Shown: positions 62,513 to 64,000 of the stretch, in pieces
Numbering within the stretch: position 1 is the first letter of the stretch
Layout of the letters: every line of letters starts with the position of its first letter
From: Torreya grandis
Lineage: Eukaryota; Streptophyta; Pinopsida; Cupressales; Taxaceae
Length of the DNA stretch: 64,000 bases
Direction: 5' to 3'
Assembly: GCA_037957365.1 (NCBI GenBank)
Contig: JARHVA010001426.1
Location: 2,294,501-2,358,500 of the forward strand
Made by a program: the position numbers and the translations under genes
Notes under the pieces: generated by a model
Seen by the model: only the letters and a program-made list of their open reading frames with translations
What the model was told of the DNA's origin: nothing
Databases searched by the model: none

Positions 62513-63660
62513 TTTAATTTAAAATAAATAAATAAAATAATTTATAATTTTTTTTAAAATATTTTTAAATGTGACATTTAATTTAATTATGTTTTAATTT
62601 TTTTATATTTAATTTTTTTAATTGTGATATTTAATTTTGAAAAATAATTTTTAAAATATCTTTTTAATATAAACTTATCATTTTTTTTTGCTATATAAAA
62701 CTCTGTCAATGATTTTTTCTTCCTTTTAATTAATATTAGAAATCATATTTGATCTAATGAATAGAATTAAAATTATTTCATTTTATTAATTTTAAAATCA
62801 ATTTAAAAAAATGAATTCTTTTAATAGTTTTCAAAATATTTACAATTTTTTTTCTTCATTCAAATTTAATAATTTAATGGATATTTATAATTTAATTTTT
62901 TAACGCAGTTTTTGACTTAATATAAAATCTAAATACAGTTAAAATGTATACCGAATATTTCTTACACACATCAACCGAATTAATGTTAGTTGTATGTTCT
63001 TACAACCACCCCTTGTTTTCTGTCCATTTATTCACCACAGGAAAATATAACAAAGTTGAAAACAAAATTGAACATTTATATTAATTTAAATAAAATATGA
63101 AAATAAGTCATTGGGATTGGAGTAGTATAAAATTGGTAAACAAGCATTCATTGATGTCGACTGAATATTATATAAACACATAAATGTGAATTGGGTATAT
63201 TCACAATTTATAATTGTTTTTGGAGTTTTGTCTGATCCATCTTAGAACTGATGATTTTGAGTTTAGTTGTTTGTTTTTGTTTTGTTTTATTTTTATTTTT
63301 TTGGTTTGTTGTTGTTCTTAGAATATAAGAATTATATTTTTTTTTAATTTTTAAAAATAAATAAATTATGTTATAAAATATTTTATTTCAAGAAAAACAA
63401 ATTTTTAAATAATATTAGGTTTGTCCAAGTTTGATTAGTATAAATTATCTTGAATTTAATATTACATTTTTTTTGTTTTTAAATATTTTTCATTTTAATA
63501 TAATAAAATAATTAAAGAATTTATAAACTTTTTGAAATATTTTTTTACTATAATTAAAATATACTTCTTTTTATTTCTCTTAATGTTTTTAAAAAATGAT
63601 TGAATGTGATAATTTGTTCTTGTATTCTCATCTTAAAACATAAATTCGTCTGTATAGTTT
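62513..63660. other. AT-rich intergenic DNA
   Basis: Very AT-rich; no gene seen. Confidence 0.6.
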
Positions 63661-63663
63661 TTG

Positions 63664-64000
63664 ATAACATGGGTATCGATTATCCTCCTCCTTTGTTTCA
63701 TTAGCTCCTGCTCTCTTCTTTCTTCCACTGTTTAACACATTTGTATTTCATATCAAACTAGAATGAGAATATAAAGTTACTTTAGACGATTTGCTGTCAA
63801 ATGGACCATTGTTTTTTTTTGATCGAAGGATGATGTTTATTTCTCTAGTCAATCATTTAACAGTTCCAAATATTCTAAAAGGCAATATGTATTATTGAAA
63901 CATCAAATACAAATTGGAATTAACATGAGTACCGATTATCCTTCTCCTTTGTTTCATTAGCTCCTGTTCTCTTCTTTCTTCCACTGTTTAACACATTTGT
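63664..64000 (+). repeat. ~80-bp duplication spaced by ~257 bp, running off the window
   Basis: 63664-63744 and 63921-64000 match with about five differences (share TTTGTTTCATTAGCTCCTG and CTCTTCTTTCTTCCACTG). The second copy is cut by the window end, so this may be the start of a tandem array with a ~257-bp unit. Confidence 0.9.

Overview
This window looks like a gene-poor stretch of a large, repeat-rich seed-plant nuclear genome. A gymnosperm (probably a conifer) is my best guess, but that is inference. The evidence seen is strong AT richness, very old and mutated plant-type retroelements (L1-like LINEs with DUF4283/CCHC ORF1, a chromodomain Ty3/Gypsy element, a second Ty3/Gypsy element with a plant gag-protease region, a Ty1/Copia remnant), a tRNA-derived SINE, plant-type CCCTAAA telomere-like motifs, and fragments of plant cytochrome P450 and glutamate-receptor-like (GLR) genes. 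I found no intact protein-coding gene: every recognisable reading frame is interrupted.

Layout. 0-5 kb: a P450 5' fragment followed by a rearranged block of direct and inverted duplications. 5.5-8.7 kb: a SINE with target-site duplication (TSD), a compact LINE derivative that keeps only ORF1 and sits between ~75-bp direct repeats, and a small foldback/MITE-like element. 11.8-13.9 kb: a decayed multi-exon gene I do not recognise. 14.2-17.4 kb: a long CA microsatellite and a diverged satellite with 178-bp and ~555-bp periods. 19.1-21.6 kb (minus strand): a decayed transposase-like gene with an FKNAQ...HGKxEHDxAG signature. 22.1-24.4 kb: a dimeric satellite of ~255-bp monomers joined by degenerate telomere repeats. 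26.8-29.2 kb: a second unrecognised multi-exon pseudogene.

29.2-47.0 kb: an old minus-strand Ty3/Gypsy element bounded by ~1.35-kb LTRs with a near-matching 5-bp TSD. It still carries gag-protease sequence near its 5' LTR. A second, almost complete minus-strand chromovirus (33.26-38.81 kb, ~350-bp LTRs, 6-bp TSD) is nested inside it. A cluster of microsatellites and a GC-rich tract lie in the rest of its interior.

48.2-52.3 kb: two GLR pseudogene copies in tail-to-tail inverted orientation, separated by a Copia RNase H remnant that ends in a perfect 19-bp foldback. 55.15-62.5 kb: a 7.3-kb L1-like LINE with ORF1, endonuclease, RT, zf-RVT and RNase H in order, flanked by a GCTTATTTAAT TSD, with an unexplained 1.4-kb module after the RNase H domain. 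The window ends in AT-rich DNA with a ~257-bp-spaced duplication.

The genes do not form an operon or pathway. The history is layered insertion, duplication and decay. Many stops fall where tryptophan or glutamine is expected (TGG to TAG/TGA, CAG/CAA to TAG/TAA), as expected from deamination of methylated cytosine in silenced chromatin.
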